Source: Schoenoplectus triqueter (Eukaryota; Streptophyta; Magnoliopsida; Poales; Cyperaceae). Taken from it: a stretch of 24,411 bases of DNA. Position 1 is the first letter of the stretch. Each line of letters starts with the position of its first letter. Where the stretch lies: NCBI GenBank assembly GCA_964058805.1, contig CAXKVV010000696.1, positions 1-24,411 on the forward strand. The letters are read 5' to 3'. The notes below the pieces were generated by a model. It saw only the letters and a list, made by a program, of their open reading frames with translations. It ran no database searches and was not told where the DNA came from. This document shows positions 1 to 9,944 of the stretch, in pieces. A program made the translations under genes and the position numbers.

Positions 1-282
1 CTATCTGTATGACTTCTTTGATGATCTCTTCAAAATCGAACAACCAATCTGCTCAAATATTTCATTGGTAGTTGTAAAAATTAACAAGAATGTCCACACG
101 CACTTCGGTGTTTTTTTGTTTCACTTTGGACTCATTGTCTTTTTTCTTTCTTGTAACTAAATTGAGTGCATGACAAAATGGAGCTTATATTAGCAATATT
201 CCAAAAAATTTGGGTGTAACTGAATAAATGTCTCGATTAAGGGGTTGATAAGGAAATTAAATTCGATCCCCCTCATTTTCCT

Positions 283-290
283 TATAAATA
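283..290 (+). promoter_or_regulatory. TATA box of proline-rich gene 1
   Basis: TATAAATA lies 82 bp before the ATG at 365, so the transcript start is expected near 310-320 and the leader is about 50 nt. It matches the plant TATA consensus and sits like the TATA boxes of the other family members. Unlike copies 2 and 4, no TTGACC box was seen just upstream. Confidence 0.7.
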
Positions 291-364
291 CTCACCATCT
301 CCTCACTGCAACATACAGTAAATCTAGTTCATATTGAGTGATTAATCCCTCATAAATTTCACAA

Positions 365-802
365 ATGGCTTCTCAAGCTTGGTCACTCCTAGTTTTAACT
401 CTGGTTTTTTCAATGATTAATGTAAGTGTTGCAAGTCGTCATCTCTTGGACACGACTAAAGCAACAACACCACAGGCCGCACCAGTCACACCAAAGCCAG
501 TGACTCCATCCGTTACAGTAGCTTTACCACCCAAGCCGGCATCTCCGGCCGTTCCAGCAACCTCACCACCGAAGCCTCCTGTTCCAAGTATCCCGATAAC
601 TATTCCTACTATTACTACATTGCCTCCTATGTATAATTCCATTCCAGGTATTCCTAGACTGCCTCCTTTTCCCTTGTTTCCGAATATTCCTACAATTCCA
701 AGCATCTCCATTAATATTCCATCTATTCCCACAATAGAACCAACAATACCGGGGTTCGAAGACTTGCCTATTCCTTCACCACCTGCCACCACAAATCCAT
801 GA
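365..802 (+). CDS. secreted proline-rich cell-wall-type protein, copy 1 (145 aa)
   Basis: Intronless frame for a small secreted proline-rich protein, probably an extracellular matrix component. Residues 1-24 form a signal peptide (hydrophobic LLVLTLVF core, likely cut after VAS). The mature chain opens with RHLLDTT, the family hallmark. Residues about 35-75 are Pro/Lys/Thr-rich (TPKP and PPKP units). From about residue 76 the chain becomes Ile-Pro repeats (IPTI, IPSI, IPGI), ending SPPATTNP. There is no Cys and only one Tyr, so Tyr cross-linking is unlikely. The first ATG after the TATA box is used and aligns with the other copies. It is the most divergent of the four main copies, with the longest Lys-Pro section. 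The general type resembles plant PELPK/hydroxyproline-rich proteins, but the PELPK pentapeptide itself is absent, so that assignment is inference. Expression and exact role are unknown. Confidence 0.85.
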   Translation: MASQAWSLLVLTLVFSMINVSVASRHLLDTTKATTPQAAPVTPKPVTPSVTVALPPKPASPAVPATSPPKPPVPSIPITIPTITTLPPMYNSIPGIPRLPPFPLFPNIPTIPSISINIPSIPTIEPTIPGFEDLPIPSPPATTNP

Positions 803-2288
803 AGGACCTTACAAGTGTATCAGTGTATGTATATATATGACATAGATTGCTCTGTCTTTTGTGTGCGATAGTTGTCCACATATCAGATAGTTTGTGATAC
901 TATGTTGCTCTTGCTCATTCTTTTTTCGTTTTTAATTTTGTACTTGCTTACAATAAAAATAAAATTTTACTTGATTTGTAAACATATATTAACTAGATTG
1001 TGTGGATTGTAGTTTCTAAGATTCTTTAGTTTGCTTTATGTATGTTATATATTGAATGCTAGCTCGATATATTTCTCTTTTTTTGTTGGTTTAATTGTAA
1101 CTGTTTCTTTGTTGCGACCATTCAGTGGTTTTTAATTATTAAAATTAATTAATTAAAATATGAAATATTTAACTACGGGAAGAAAAAAAAACAGGATTCT
1201 GGCAAGGATAATCAAGAGCAGAACATAGCATTAATTATTTCAGTCAGAATATTTAAAATATATAAATGACAAATAAATTGGAGTCTTGAGTATGCTATTT
1301 GTGACCACTTCATAAATATTGCATTTAATCGCATGGATTGCAATTGACCATTGCCAATAGTATATATGTCATGCATTCATATACATGGCTCCCACATAGA
1401 AAAGCAAACTAAATATTTTCGAAGCAGATGCTTGAAGAGTAATTTTAGCAAAAGGTGATTAATACTTTTTACTATTAAAAATGGTAATTTTTTTATAACA
1501 AATGCTTCTACTAATTATCTAGTTGCTTCAAAATTGAGCTCCACAAGAGACAACACAAATGAGTTTTCACAGTACAAAGTAAAATTTATATGTAAATTGT
1601 GAACTCGGTCTGTGTTGTTGAGGATTCTAACTCTTTGTTGAATAACCTTTCAACAAGATTTGCAGTTCACTTTTTGCTCATCCCAATCCAATTATCAACA
1701 AATAATGTAAAAAAAATTAACAAAAAGAGGATCATATATTTACTATTTTTTAATACATCAAGGAAATACATAACTAACGTGTAATTTCAAATGCTGACGC
1801 TGATGGTGGAAGGCGGAATGGACAATTTTCTTAGTTATTTACTATTTTTTTTATTTTGTTTCCCTTCGTGTTAATGCATTGTACCTTTGCCCTTTAATTC
1901 TTTTTGTTTCGATATACTTGGTTGTTACAAGGGAAAACATAATTTGAGGATTGGATCCGTTTTGGGTCTTGCAATTTGGATTTGGAAAGTATGATATTTG
2001 GGCTTCATTTTGGGTTATCTGTTCAGAAATTTTGTATGTGAATTCCTAATAAATAGTGCGCTGCCTAGATTTAATTTAGGTTCACATATGCTAACCCAAA
2101 AATATTATAAAAAAAATATTCTTGGTTGATCAAACTTCAGGAGGTTGGTAGATGACAACCCATATTGTCCTGGTAGATATAGATGTAGATGTAGAAAAAC
2201 ATTGGCAGTGGTTTAATTTCGATTTATTTAATTTATTTCTTCCTGACAATATTTGTTCCTGGATGCCATTGTGCCACTGAAATTATTG
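803..2288. other. intergenic, no gene seen
   Basis: After the 3' UTR of gene 1 the sequence is AT-rich with many stops on both strands. The longest frame (1599-1784) has no recognisable domain, biased composition and no promoter, and is probably chance. No terminal inverted repeats or microsatellites of note were seen. Confidence 0.6.
952..957 (+). other. likely polyadenylation signal of gene 1
   Basis: AATAAA lies 150 bp after the stop codon inside a T-rich then A-rich stretch, as expected for a plant near-upstream poly(A) element. It is the only perfect AATAAA noted close to this stop. Confidence 0.45.
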
Positions 2289-2368
2289 TTGACCCACCTA
2301 CACAAACCCTTGGTTGACCAACATATGGACCATTAATTGTACGGTATCCAAAAGCCCCTCTATAAATC
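2289..2368 (+). promoter_or_regulatory. promoter of proline-rich gene 2: two TTGACC boxes and TATA
   Basis: TTGACC occurs at 2289-2294 and again at 2314-2319 (inside TTGACCAAC), followed by TATAAATC at 2361-2368. TTGAC[C/T] is the core bound by plant WRKY factors, so stress or defence control is a reasonable inference. Copy 4 has TTGACCAAC at nearly the same distance before its TATA, and copy 3 has the variant TTAACCAAC. Confidence 0.55.
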
Positions 2369-2387
2369 TCCACATCTCCCCGCTGCC

Positions 2388-2402
2388 AATTCACACAACT
2401 CC
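2388..2402 (+). promoter_or_regulatory. conserved start-site-proximal motif AATTCACACAACTCC (gene 2)
   Basis: This 15-mer is present exactly in front of copies 2 (2388), 3 (5042) and 4 (13819), each time 23-27 bp after the first base of the TATA box. That is where transcription should begin. The surrounding leader is much less conserved. Confidence 0.5.
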
Positions 2403-2467
2403 GCGTTTAAACTAAATTTCATCATCAAATACAGTTTTTGAATTTACTGCTTTCATTAATTGCACTC

Positions 2468-2869
2468 ATGGCTTCTCAAGCTTGGTCAATCCTTGCTTTG
2501 GTTTTATCTTTAACAGCCATTGATGAAAGCTTTGCGGCACGTCATCTCTTAGACATAACTGAAGTTGCGGCGCCAGAGGCTGCACCAACAACACCAAAGC
2601 CGACTATTCCAACAACATTGCCGCCAATTCCTTCTATTCCGAAGGTCACTATTCCTAGTACCATTCCCACTACATTGCCACCAATTCCAGCCATCCCTGG
2701 AGTTCCTAAAATACCGACTACAATTCCCACAACTATACCGACCACTATTCCGACTGCATTGCCTCCTATGCCTTCCATCCCAAGCATTCCTTCTATTCCC
2801 ACAACAATACCGAAAGTACCACTCCAGGTTCCACCTATTCCGGCCCCACCTACCACTACTAGTCCGTGA
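2468..2869 (+). CDS. secreted proline-rich cell-wall-type protein, copy 2 (133 aa)
   Basis: Intronless gene. The ATG at 2468 is chosen because MASQAWS aligns with the start of copies 1 and 4; an in-frame ATG at 2438 would add ten residues and is less likely, though both lie in the mature transcript. Residues 1-24 are a signal peptide ending ESFAA, followed by RHLLDIT and a short Ala/Glu/Thr linker. The rest (about 45-133) is Ile-Pro repeats built from TTLPPIPSIP, PKVTIP, PAIPGVPKIP and three tandem TTIP units, ending in PPTTTSP. There is no Cys and no Tyr. Expected to be exported to the cell wall, with Thr/Ser/Pro-rich stretches possibly glycosylated. Coding sequence is closest to copy 4 (shared PGVPKIP block), while the 3' flank is closest to copy 3. 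Function unknown; PELPK/HRGP-like by composition only. Confidence 0.88.
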   Translation: MASQAWSILALVLSLTAIDESFAARHLLDITEVAAPEAAPTTPKPTIPTTLPPIPSIPKVTIPSTIPTTLPPIPAIPGVPKIPTTIPTTIPTTIPTALPPMPSIPSIPSIPTTIPKVPLQVPPIPAPPTTTSP

Positions 2870-3385
2870 AATATGATTGTTTAATCATACATGTGCAACA
2901 GAGATTTTGCATTATGTGTGGAAGTGATGGTGTACTAAAAATATTATTGCTTGTTTATTAATTACTTCATATCTGCATATATGGTTTTGTATGGACGTGT
3001 AATAGTATACGTTTATTACTACTGTGGATTATAGTGTGAATATCCATTGTGTCTTTGTACATGAATTTCACTATTGCAATGAAAAGTAATGATTTCTGTG
3101 TCAGGCTGAGAACTCACCTGTGTTTGTAATGGGTCTTTTTACATTTTTTTAAGACTAAATTCCCTTCTTTTCATTTTGTTAAAAGCCTGAAATAATTTTT
3201 GAACAGGGACAAATTGTTATAGGATTATGGAAAGTAAATAAAAAAAATCTACATGTTCAGAAACTTTGCCTAAGTGTTGGCATGCATTAAAAACTAAGAG
3301 CTGAGAAGTAGCAAGATTTAGTCTAAATTAAGTTAAAACTCTGGTCTTAATAATCTTGAACAAGATTTTATTATATGGATTTCTA
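2870..3385 (+). repeat. duplicated 3' flank, homologous to 5588-5985
   Basis: Blocks in the same order as downstream of copy 3: GTACTAAAA, a GGTTTTGTATG block, GCAATGAAAAG, a TCAGG..GAG..CTCA block, and finally AATCTTGAAC..GATT followed by ATATGGA. This is a duplicated gene-plus-flank unit rather than convergence of coding repeats. GCAATGAAAAG is a plausible poly(A) region. Beyond about 3385 the similarity to the copy 3 flank fades. Confidence 0.65.
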
Positions 3386-3399
3386 AACCGAATTGTAAA

Positions 3400-4660
3400 G
3401 ATAATGAATATAAGAAATGACTCAAAAACTATGAACATTTGATATGGATGTCTCTGCTGTTTGAAATAGAACATGCATACATTACCTCTTTGGTACTGCA
3501 TCACACAAAACAATTGGTAGTTAATATGTGCTGATAGCTAAACTAAGCAAACATGTTGATCACGAGGGAAACTTTACTGCTTCAAAAAAAAAGAGGCACC
3601 TCTACTGTGTTCTCAGCTTGTACACAATCTCCAGAACTTGATTGATCAGGTACCAGATAATATCATGTGATGCTGATCAATTTCACACAGAACTACACAA
3701 GGGACTTCAATTATTTCTCAAAACAGGGTTTCATGATGGAAAATTAAATTAAGACTATGGGTATCACTGTGCAACTCACAATTAAAATTGTAATCCTACC
3801 ACAGGTAAATCTGGTTTCTCCGTAGAGCGTAGACAGAGATGCTGAATCTATGCAACAATCTGTTTCAAAGAATGCTGCTAATTAATTATTCTCCGTGTTT
3901 GATGACTTGGCAACCATCCTGCACTTTGCCTAAACAAGTGACTGCATTGGAATGAATGAGTTCAATCATTCACTGATGCTTTCTTTTCAAAGCGCTACAG
4001 ACAGACTATGCTAGCTAATGGCAACGATTAGGCTTTAAAGAGAAAGGTGTAAATACAAAAAATATATATCCTTCCAGTTTTCCCAAAGAAAACAGAAAAT
4101 ATATGCTTTGTTCTATAAATGCCAGTTCACAAAAGACGTTTGATCATACACCCATGATGCAATACCAAAATGGTTAAAAAAATTTGATAGGCAGCTAGAA
4201 GACACAACATTATTTCTGCTATGGAGGGAACGTTGCACAAGAATTTTCACTGACAAATGGCATTATGGCAAAAAGCAACTGAAATTGTGAGGAAATACTG
4301 CAGGAGAGGAGAGAATGGTTTGGAAGTATGCTACTGTAAACACTCACTATGTAAAACCAATTGTTCTTTCAGTATATTTTAATTTTATTTTGTATAAATA
4401 TTTGCCATTGTACAATTGATCACATCTTGGTGATCTTCTTAAAAATAATTTGGGGGTTTGACCCTATCTTCTTCTCAACAAAAAAAGGTCACTGACACTG
4501 AGATAATAAATTAGTCATCTGGCTACAATAACAGTATCAGTAATGACACTAGAGGTAGCCAAAATAGTTTTTAAAATTTAATCATGCTGCACTGAATATA
4601 GGTTTTCTTATTTATTTTTCAAACCGCACCTAATAATTTGTAAAGAAAATGTCATATATA
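3400..4660. other. intergenic, no gene seen
   Basis: Mixed-composition sequence (somewhat richer in G+C around 3600-4320 than its surroundings) with no long frame on either strand. The 61-codon minus frame at 3328-3513 overlaps the duplicated flank and is not credible. No transposon ends were found. Short exons of an unknown gene cannot be excluded. Confidence 0.5.
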
Positions 4661-4669
4661 TTTCAAAAT

Positions 4670-4935
4670 CCAAGCTTCCATCCCAAAGTTTTTGAGGAGT
4701 TGAACAAACTTTAGGAAGTTAATATAGAGCCACCTAATTGTTTGGCTTCATGACTTAGTATCTCTTCACATCCAAATGCAACATTGTAGTTGGTAATTTG
4801 TATAATATAATGTCGTCAAAATTAGGGGAGTTTTCTATTTTTCTTCTTTTTGATTTGATTTATTCATTGCTTTATACTTGATAGTTGTTATTATTAGATG
4901 TCGTCCAGTGTCTTTGATCTGTTCTTATTTTCAAC
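4670..4935 (+). repeat. duplicated upstream region, homologous to 13505-13745
   Basis: Colinear matches to the region before copy 4: AAGTTTTTGAGG..GTTGA, TTTAGGAA, CACCTA.TTGTTTG, a GTAGTTGGTAAT-like block, then TTTATTCATTGCTTT..CTTGATAGT.GTTATTATT and GTGTCTTTGA. The shared segment runs about 475 bp into the genes, so the promoters of copies 3 and 4 descend from one duplication. Confidence 0.65.
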
Positions 4936-5018
4936 AGTTTGATATTCTGATGTAACTGAACAATTGTTAGTTAACCAACTTGGGGAACATTACGTCTCCT
5001 ATAGTCTCAACCCCTTAT

Positions 5019-5056
5019 TATAAATAACACTCCACACTACAAATTCACACAACTCC
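5019..5056 (+). promoter_or_regulatory. TATA box and start-site motif of proline-rich gene 3
   Basis: TATAAATA at 5019-5026, with AATTCACACAACTCC at 5042-5056. The upstream TTAACCAACTT at 4971-4981 sits where copies 2 and 4 have TTGACCAAC, so the WRKY-type core appears to be lost here by a G-to-A change. The ATG follows at 5144. Confidence 0.65.
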
Positions 5057-5143
5057 AGATAGAAACTGAATTTCATTTTTCGAAAGTACTCCATTGAATA
5101 CAATTCTGGAATTTAGTATTCTGATCTCTATTTAATTGCATTA

Positions 5144-5587
5144 ATGGCTTCTCTCAAGCTTTGGTCAATACTAGCTTTGGTTTTAGCTTTAACAGCCATT
5201 AATGGAAGTCTTGCAGCACGCCATCTTTTAGACACGACCGAAACTGCAGCACCAGAGGCTTCAACAAAGCCAACTATTCCAATTACTACAACAACTTTGC
5301 CACCTATTCCCTCCATTCCAGCTATTCCAACAACTTTACCACCTATGCCCTCTATTCCAAAGGTCACAATTCCTAATACTATTCCCACTACACAACCACC
5401 AATTCCTGCCATGCCAGCTATTCCTAAAATTCCAACTACAATGCCCACGACCATGCCAACCACTATTCCGACTACACTGCCTCCTATGCCTTCCATTCCG
5501 ATCATTCCTTCTATTCCTAGTGCAATTCCTAAGGTACCATTCCAGGCGTCACCTATTCCAGCCCCACCGGCCACTACTAGTCCATGA
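5144..5587 (+). CDS. secreted proline-rich cell-wall-type protein, copy 3 (147 aa)
   Basis: Intronless gene, the longest of the family here. Signal peptide residues 1-25 (MASLKLWS start, hydrophobic ILALVLALTA, end GSLAA), then RHLLDTTE and a short acidic/Ala linker. The repeat domain carries an extra TTLPPMPSIP-type unit relative to copies 2 and 4, which accounts for the length, and Met replaces Ile in two of the TTIP units (TTMPTTMP). C-terminus is PIPAPPATTSP as in copy 4. There is no Cys and no Tyr. The expected location is the apoplast or cell wall. Its promoter is homologous to copy 4 and its 3' flank to copy 2, placing it in the middle of a tandem array. Lysines are few and mostly in PKV/PKI contexts. 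Function is inferred from composition alone. Confidence 0.88.
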   Translation: MASLKLWSILALVLALTAINGSLAARHLLDTTETAAPEASTKPTIPITTTTLPPIPSIPAIPTTLPPMPSIPKVTIPNTIPTTQPPIPAMPAIPKIPTTMPTTMPTTIPTTLPPMPSIPIIPSIPSAIPKVPFQASPIPAPPATTSP

Positions 5588-5985
5588 AGATGACCATTTT
5601 ATCATTCATTTGCAGAGACTTTGATTGTACTAAAATATTCTTGCTATCTTGTTGTTTTGTATCTGCTTGGTTTTGTATGTATTATTTACTACCACTGTTG
5701 ATCCTATATATGTGACTTGCATTTTATCATTATAAGTTATTTTCTTTTTGCAATGAAAAGAGCTGATTTTGTTTCAGGTGAGATCTCATTTTGGTTTATG
5801 TTTGTGCTTTGAAACTGTGGCGTTACTACTGATTTCTGTTTACAATAGAAACCAAGTTAAATCCAAAACTTTACATGCTTGAAGTTATAACTATTCCAAG
5901 TGTGAGCATGCGTGGAAAAATAAGAGCAGAGAGCAGGCATGAAATAATCTTGAACATGATTCGTTTACATATGGACTTTTATTTA
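5588..5985 (+). repeat. duplicated 3' flank, homologous to 2870-3385
   Basis: Same block order as after copy 2, including GTACTAAAATATTCTTGCT, GGTTTTGTATG, GCAATGAAAAG and the terminal AATCTTGAACATGATT. The end of the match near 5985 abuts a (TA)n tract and the mobile-element-rich interval, which suggests where later insertions began. Confidence 0.65.
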
Positions 5986-5991
5986 AATTTA

Positions 5992-6009
5992 ATATATATA
6001 TATATATAT
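5992..6009. repeat. (TA)n microsatellite
   Basis: Uninterrupted alternating AT of about 18 bp at the edge of the duplicated flank. Confidence 0.85.
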
Positions 6010-6117
6010 GCACCGTTTTATTAATTTCATTGAAAAAGCAAACCTTCTTGCCATGAAAAGAGAAACTTGTTATAATATATAATATTTAATGAAACAAAAC
6101 AATATGAAGTAATAAAA

Positions 6118-6300
6118 AAATGCAATCGCAACGAAATATTAGTTGCGATAGTAATTTTGGCAATGAATTTTATCATTGCAGTGAATGGATAATATCTTGA
6201 TAAATTTCATTGCAATATCAATTAAATCAACTAACTAAAATTTCAATTTAAGTTGAACCTTAATATTTTTGTGGCAATAGATGCTCTGATCAGCCCAGCC
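6118..6300. repeat. CACTA-like subterminal repeat fragment
   Basis: Degenerate copies of a (T)GCAA(C/T)GA / TTGC(G/A)AT unit on both strands, including a perfect ATCGCAAC..GTTGCGAT pair at 6125-6132 and 6142-6149, with more copies near 6170, 6210 and 6305. Arrays of this kind are found just inside CACTA transposon ends. No CACTA terminus was found, so it is a fragment at best. Confidence 0.35.
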
Positions 6301-6422
6301 CATTCGTTGCAATACTTCCGATCCGTTCCTTTCTCCTTCCGCTACTTCTGACCGCTAGATGAATTTTGATGCATGAAATTATTTATTATAATTAAATCAA
6401 AATTGTTAATGGGTGATCGGAT

Positions 6423-6894
6423 CAGGAGCAAATTTAGATGGTTTCACAGGAGCAGTTGTCTCTTTAGATTTTGAAAAATAGTATTTTTAAATAATATTTT
6501 TGATAATTTGTTCCCTTGAAAAAAAATGTGTTCCCCAAAATTATTTTATTATTTTGATTGAGAAAAATATATTTAATATCATGTATAATGAAATAATTAT
6601 ATAAATATTTTAAAATACGAAGTTCCGTAATAAGATTTTTTTATTTTATTATTTGAAAAAACAACTTGATTATTTATTATTTTGAAAATAATTATGTAAA
6701 TAACTTGATTATTTATTATTTTGAGTTTTATTTTATTATTATTTTTAATATGTAAAAAAATATTATTTTAATAATTTTTTATTAAATAATAATATATATT
6801 AAATTATTAATTTTTTATTTAGTATCTAGTTAATAATTTAAACCATAAACTATTACAATAATTATGCGCAGGCCAAAATCCTGCGTCGCCCCTG
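6423..6894. mobile_element. non-autonomous hAT element, 472 bp, with 8-bp target duplication
   Basis: The direct repeat GATCGGAT lies at 6415-6422 and again at 6895-6902. Between them the element begins CAGGAGCAA and ends with the complement of CAGGGGCGA, giving 9-bp terminal repeats with two transition mismatches. An 8-bp duplication plus CAGGG-type ends is diagnostic of hAT elements. The interior is very AT-rich with no coding potential, so it depends on a transposase from elsewhere. It contains the internal duplication AACTTGATTATTTATTATTTTGA near 6664 and 6702. Confidence 0.8.
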
Positions 6895-6902
6895 GATCGG
6901 AT

Positions 6903-7170
6903 GATTGAGCTCTCTCGAGGATATTGATTCGCTCTCCCTCTCTTCGCTCCCACACCGGTGTTATCAATCGGCGTCCCATCTGAGATGACTATCAATCGGC
7001 ATTGAAACTTTCTCACTCGGATCTGAGACGGTTGTTAAATGTCAATGGAGGTGTCCATTCAGCATGTTCGTTGGATGGCGTCGGGACGGAACACCTCTCG
7101 TGCAAGTCGCTGGATGAACGATGACTCTAGCCCTCTAGATCGAGGTTAAGCCCTAAGATAAAGTAATTCT
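6903..7170. other. GC-richer island, possible decayed first exon or leader
   Basis: A balanced-composition block in AT-rich surroundings that continues across the hAT insertion from about 6300-6360. It contains a 34-codon plus-strand frame (7045-7149, starting MEVSIQHVRW) and a repeated TATCAATCGGC at 6962 and 6989. It looks like a former gene 5' end, but no family is recognised. It could be the original start of the broken exon at 9107. Confidence 0.25.
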
Positions 7171-7512
7171 CCTCCCCTCATTGATTTTTCCTTCAAATTT
7201 GTCGGAACTGCTCTAGTTTTTGGCGAATTTCTATTTTCTAGTTTATTTTCAGAATGCAGAAGTGTGTGGTCATAATCTTTTACTTTTGTACCTTAAGCAA
7301 TAAGAAATTTATTATTTTTCTCGATCGATCTTACTTTCTGTTTCAATATTTTTTTTATCAGTAACAGCACTAGCATCAGGTTTAGGCAAAGTCACCGGCC
7401 TTTTTGGAATTTCCAATAGTACCTCTCTTCCTGTCAGTTAGTATTGTTGACATTTTTCTCTAAAAGCTGCATATCACTAATTTATAATATGAAGTCATAT
7501 TTTTGAGGTGTG

Positions 7513-7872
7513 AAGCATAAAATACTTTATACTTTACGTTTATATTTTATATTTCAAAATTTAATTAGACCATCCAAATCGTTAAATATAATCTTTATAT
7601 CAAAATCTCCTTGGTGATCAAATTTTATATTTTTTTGGATTTTTTTTTGCTATTTATTTAAAGGGATAGAAAATCGTTAATATTGAATGGTTCAGAAGAT
7701 GTCAGATCAATGAATTTTGTAGCTTTTAAAAAAATAGTAAGAAAATTTCAAAAAATATAAAATTTGATCACCAAAATTTTTTAATATGAAGATCATATTT
7801 AACAGTTTAGATTGTCTATTTCAATTTTGAAACATGAGATATAAACGTGAAATACGGAATATTTTGTGCTTT
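7513..7872. mobile_element. long-armed MITE, about 360 bp
   Basis: The left arm (from AAGCATAAAATA) and the reverse complement of the right arm (AAGCACAAAATA) stay alignable for about 170 bp, through TTTACGTTTATAT, TTTCAAAATT, GTTAAATATRATCTT and GGTGATCAAATTTTATATTTTTT. The arms nearly meet in the centre, so a transcript would fold into one long hairpin. The target duplication is not clear. Superfamily unassigned; arm divergence suggests an old copy. Confidence 0.65.
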
Positions 7873-7879
7873 ATAAAAC

Positions 7880-8760
7880 ACATTAGCACACGTCTATATT
7901 TTTAGCAGTTCTTGTAAAATTACAAAAGGTATTTTGTTTTACTTATAGGTTATGGAAATTCTCAATTAGCTTGCTTGAAGGACCACTTATTTAACAAACT
8001 CATGAAGCATTCACAAGTTCATGGCAGACACTAAATTGGCAATTAGTACTTCTTATATCCTCTAATTTAACTTATATATATTATGTTTAGGAATATCCTC
8101 TGATCAAATTAAATTCACTGATTTGTTCAGTGAACATGTATGTTTAGTTTTAACTGGATTTATTCGTTTGCAATTTTATCTTGGGATTAGGTGATAATTT
8201 AGGCATAAGCTTCCAAATTATTATCACCTCTGTTAGGTACTGTATGGTTGAGTCATCACTTTCAACAATCGATAGAACTTTTTTCTTCATTTTAGATCAT
8301 GGTTATCAATATAAAATTCATATAAAAAAACAAATTCTGAAATTTTTGGAACTGAAACAAGCACCCTCAAAAAGTGGGTCAACAGCATCAACATCAAAAT
8401 ATCTAATATGAAGTACATTAACAAATTGGGCATTTTATTTTATAACTTCTATTAAGGTTTTGTCGGTTTCTCATGGAGATTTACTATGATTAGATTGGGG
8501 TAATTTTGGTGAAAAGAGATATCCTATTATTCTGATAAGCATTTCCTTCAGTCACCAGAATTTGATCAATTGATTCAAGCATTTAGCTCTAGCTTTTTAT
8601 AAGCATTTAGCTCTAGCATTTCCTTCAGTCACCAGAATACGATCATAGGATTTGTATTCTTAGTTTTTTGTTGGATATGATTTGTACATCTACATTGCAA
8701 TATATCCGGAATATAAAATTTTACATAGTTTTCTTAGATTTCTACATTATTATCCTTACA
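7880..8760. other. intergenic or intronic, with nested short duplications
   Basis: No supportable gene. The plus frame at 8181-8411 lacks any domain and its composition is that of AT-rich chance ORFs. AGCATTTCCTTCAGTCACCAGAAT occurs at 8538-8561 and 8615-8638 (77 bp apart), and AAGCATTTAGCTCTAGC at 8577-8593 and 8601-8617 (24 bp apart), pointing to successive slippage events. Confidence 0.5.
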
Positions 8761-8762
8761 GC

Positions 8763-8950
8763 CATTGCTCCACTCGTCAAGCCTGTTCAGGTCAAGCATG
8801 GCCTCTTGTGGTGAGTTTGATACTAAGTCTCAGCAGTCTCCTTTAAAAGAGGCACACACTTGTCCCCTCGTGATGCTTCAGGAACATGGATCAGAGCCCG
8901 CTTCACTGAAAAGCACAATCGATTCAATCCAGATGTAGGGTTTGGAACTC
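8763..8950 (+). pseudogene. possible decayed exon upstream of the TPX2-like fragment
   Basis: Follows a plausible acceptor (TTACAG at 8757-8762). One frame reads about 58 codons with coding-like composition (…EFDTKSQQSPLKEA…, …GSEPASLKSTIDSIQM) before a TAG. Another frame stays open near the end. It lies 150 bp before the TPX2-like exon in the same orientation and may belong to the same dead gene. No domain is recognised. Confidence 0.25.
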
Positions 8951-9106
8951 ACCTGGTAATTGGATTGGATTGTGGTGCTGGTAGATAGATTACCCAAACT
9001 ATGGCATGGTAGCAATAGTTGTTAACTTCAATTTTTCAAATGTCAGTTGACTGATTGATATTTCACTCTGTAATCAGTTGTTAACCTTTACTTCATTCAA
9101 CTTCAG

Positions 9107-9322
9107 GCCATAAATTCTGAGTTGTCTGAGAAAGACAAGCCAGAAAATGTCTCAATCAACTATGTGGATGACTAAGAGACCTCCACATCAGCATCGGCCA
9201 ATTACACACGTGTAGAGGAGAAAACCTCTCCAGATTTACTGAAGAACACACCTAGCACCTTCAAGTATAGATGTGATAGAACAGCGAACTAAGAGTCCTT
9301 CTGATGGAGAGGATGTGCACAG
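9107..9322 (+). pseudogene. broken TPX2/WVD2-like microtubule-binding protein exon
   Basis: A 216-bp interval between an acceptor-like CTTCAG (9101-9106) and a donor AG|GTAACT (9322/9323) reads in one frame as a hydrophilic segment (KDKPENVSINYVDD, then a stop at 9173-9175, then EEKTSPDLLKNTPSTFKYRCD). The F-K-x-R-x-D-x-x-A pattern followed, after a +1 shift, by an AELR..LLMERM-like stretch resembles the start of the TPX2 domain (F.F..DERAE.RKEF...LEEK). After the donor, WLRKAFTSL is reminiscent of the QLRKSLTF block of that domain. The in-frame stop and the shift mean it is not functional. Family assignment is from remembered motifs, not a search. TPX2/WVD2-like proteins bind and bundle cortical microtubules. 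Alternative: an unrelated coiled-coil protein. Confidence 0.45.
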
Positions 9323-9944
9323 GTAACTTTTGCAAAGTACCTCTGGCTGAGAAAGGCATTTACTTCTCTTTAATGCAAGTAGAAATTGACCTGTAAGAAT
9401 TAACCAGGGAATTCTTAGTATGTACAATAATCCTCTTTCATTCCTGAAAGATCAAAGTTGAAAGGGTGAGCAGTAGTGAATAATAATATTATTTATATTT
9501 GTAGTTTTTGTATTGTAATTGTGAGTCCTATGACGTACCTTTATGACGTTAATATTAATTTGACACAATTTACCTTTCTTAAATAGGAAGTCAATTGTGC
9601 TCTGGCATTTCTTTTGTCCTGATCATTTTATGGTTTTTGTTTTATTGGTACATTTTAGCTATTCTTACAGGAAAATTATGTTACTTCACAGCTTTCCTGT
9701 CAGCACATATTACTTTTTTATGAGAAATAGAATTGGTGCACTTTTACCATCTAGTCTATTGATTTTCATCTTATGAAAGGACCTACATGAAAAAGTATGG
9801 TCATGTCAGACCGCATGTGTCCTTTGATATTTAATACTTTTTTGTTTAGTTTTATTTTAATACATCCACTATGATATAGGGGATTCAGAAATACTTGACT
9901 TGCATGTAGAACCTAGTCGAATAAAAGAGATTGGTGCCAACTAT

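Noticed and set aside
439..792. Gly/Ile-rich minus-strand frames opposite the proline-rich genes (also 2542-2856, 5128-5574, 13899-14276)
   Set aside because: They are antisense translations of Pro/Ile codon repeats; they lack promoters and exist only because CCN on one strand gives NGG on the other.
2438..2467. Upstream in-frame ATG of copy 2 as the real start
   Set aside because: It adds ten residues not found in the other copies; the MASQ start at 2468 aligns with copies 1 and 4 and gives a normal signal peptide.
8181..8411. 76-codon plus-strand frame
   Set aside because: No domain and no start context; composition is like other chance frames in AT-rich sequence.
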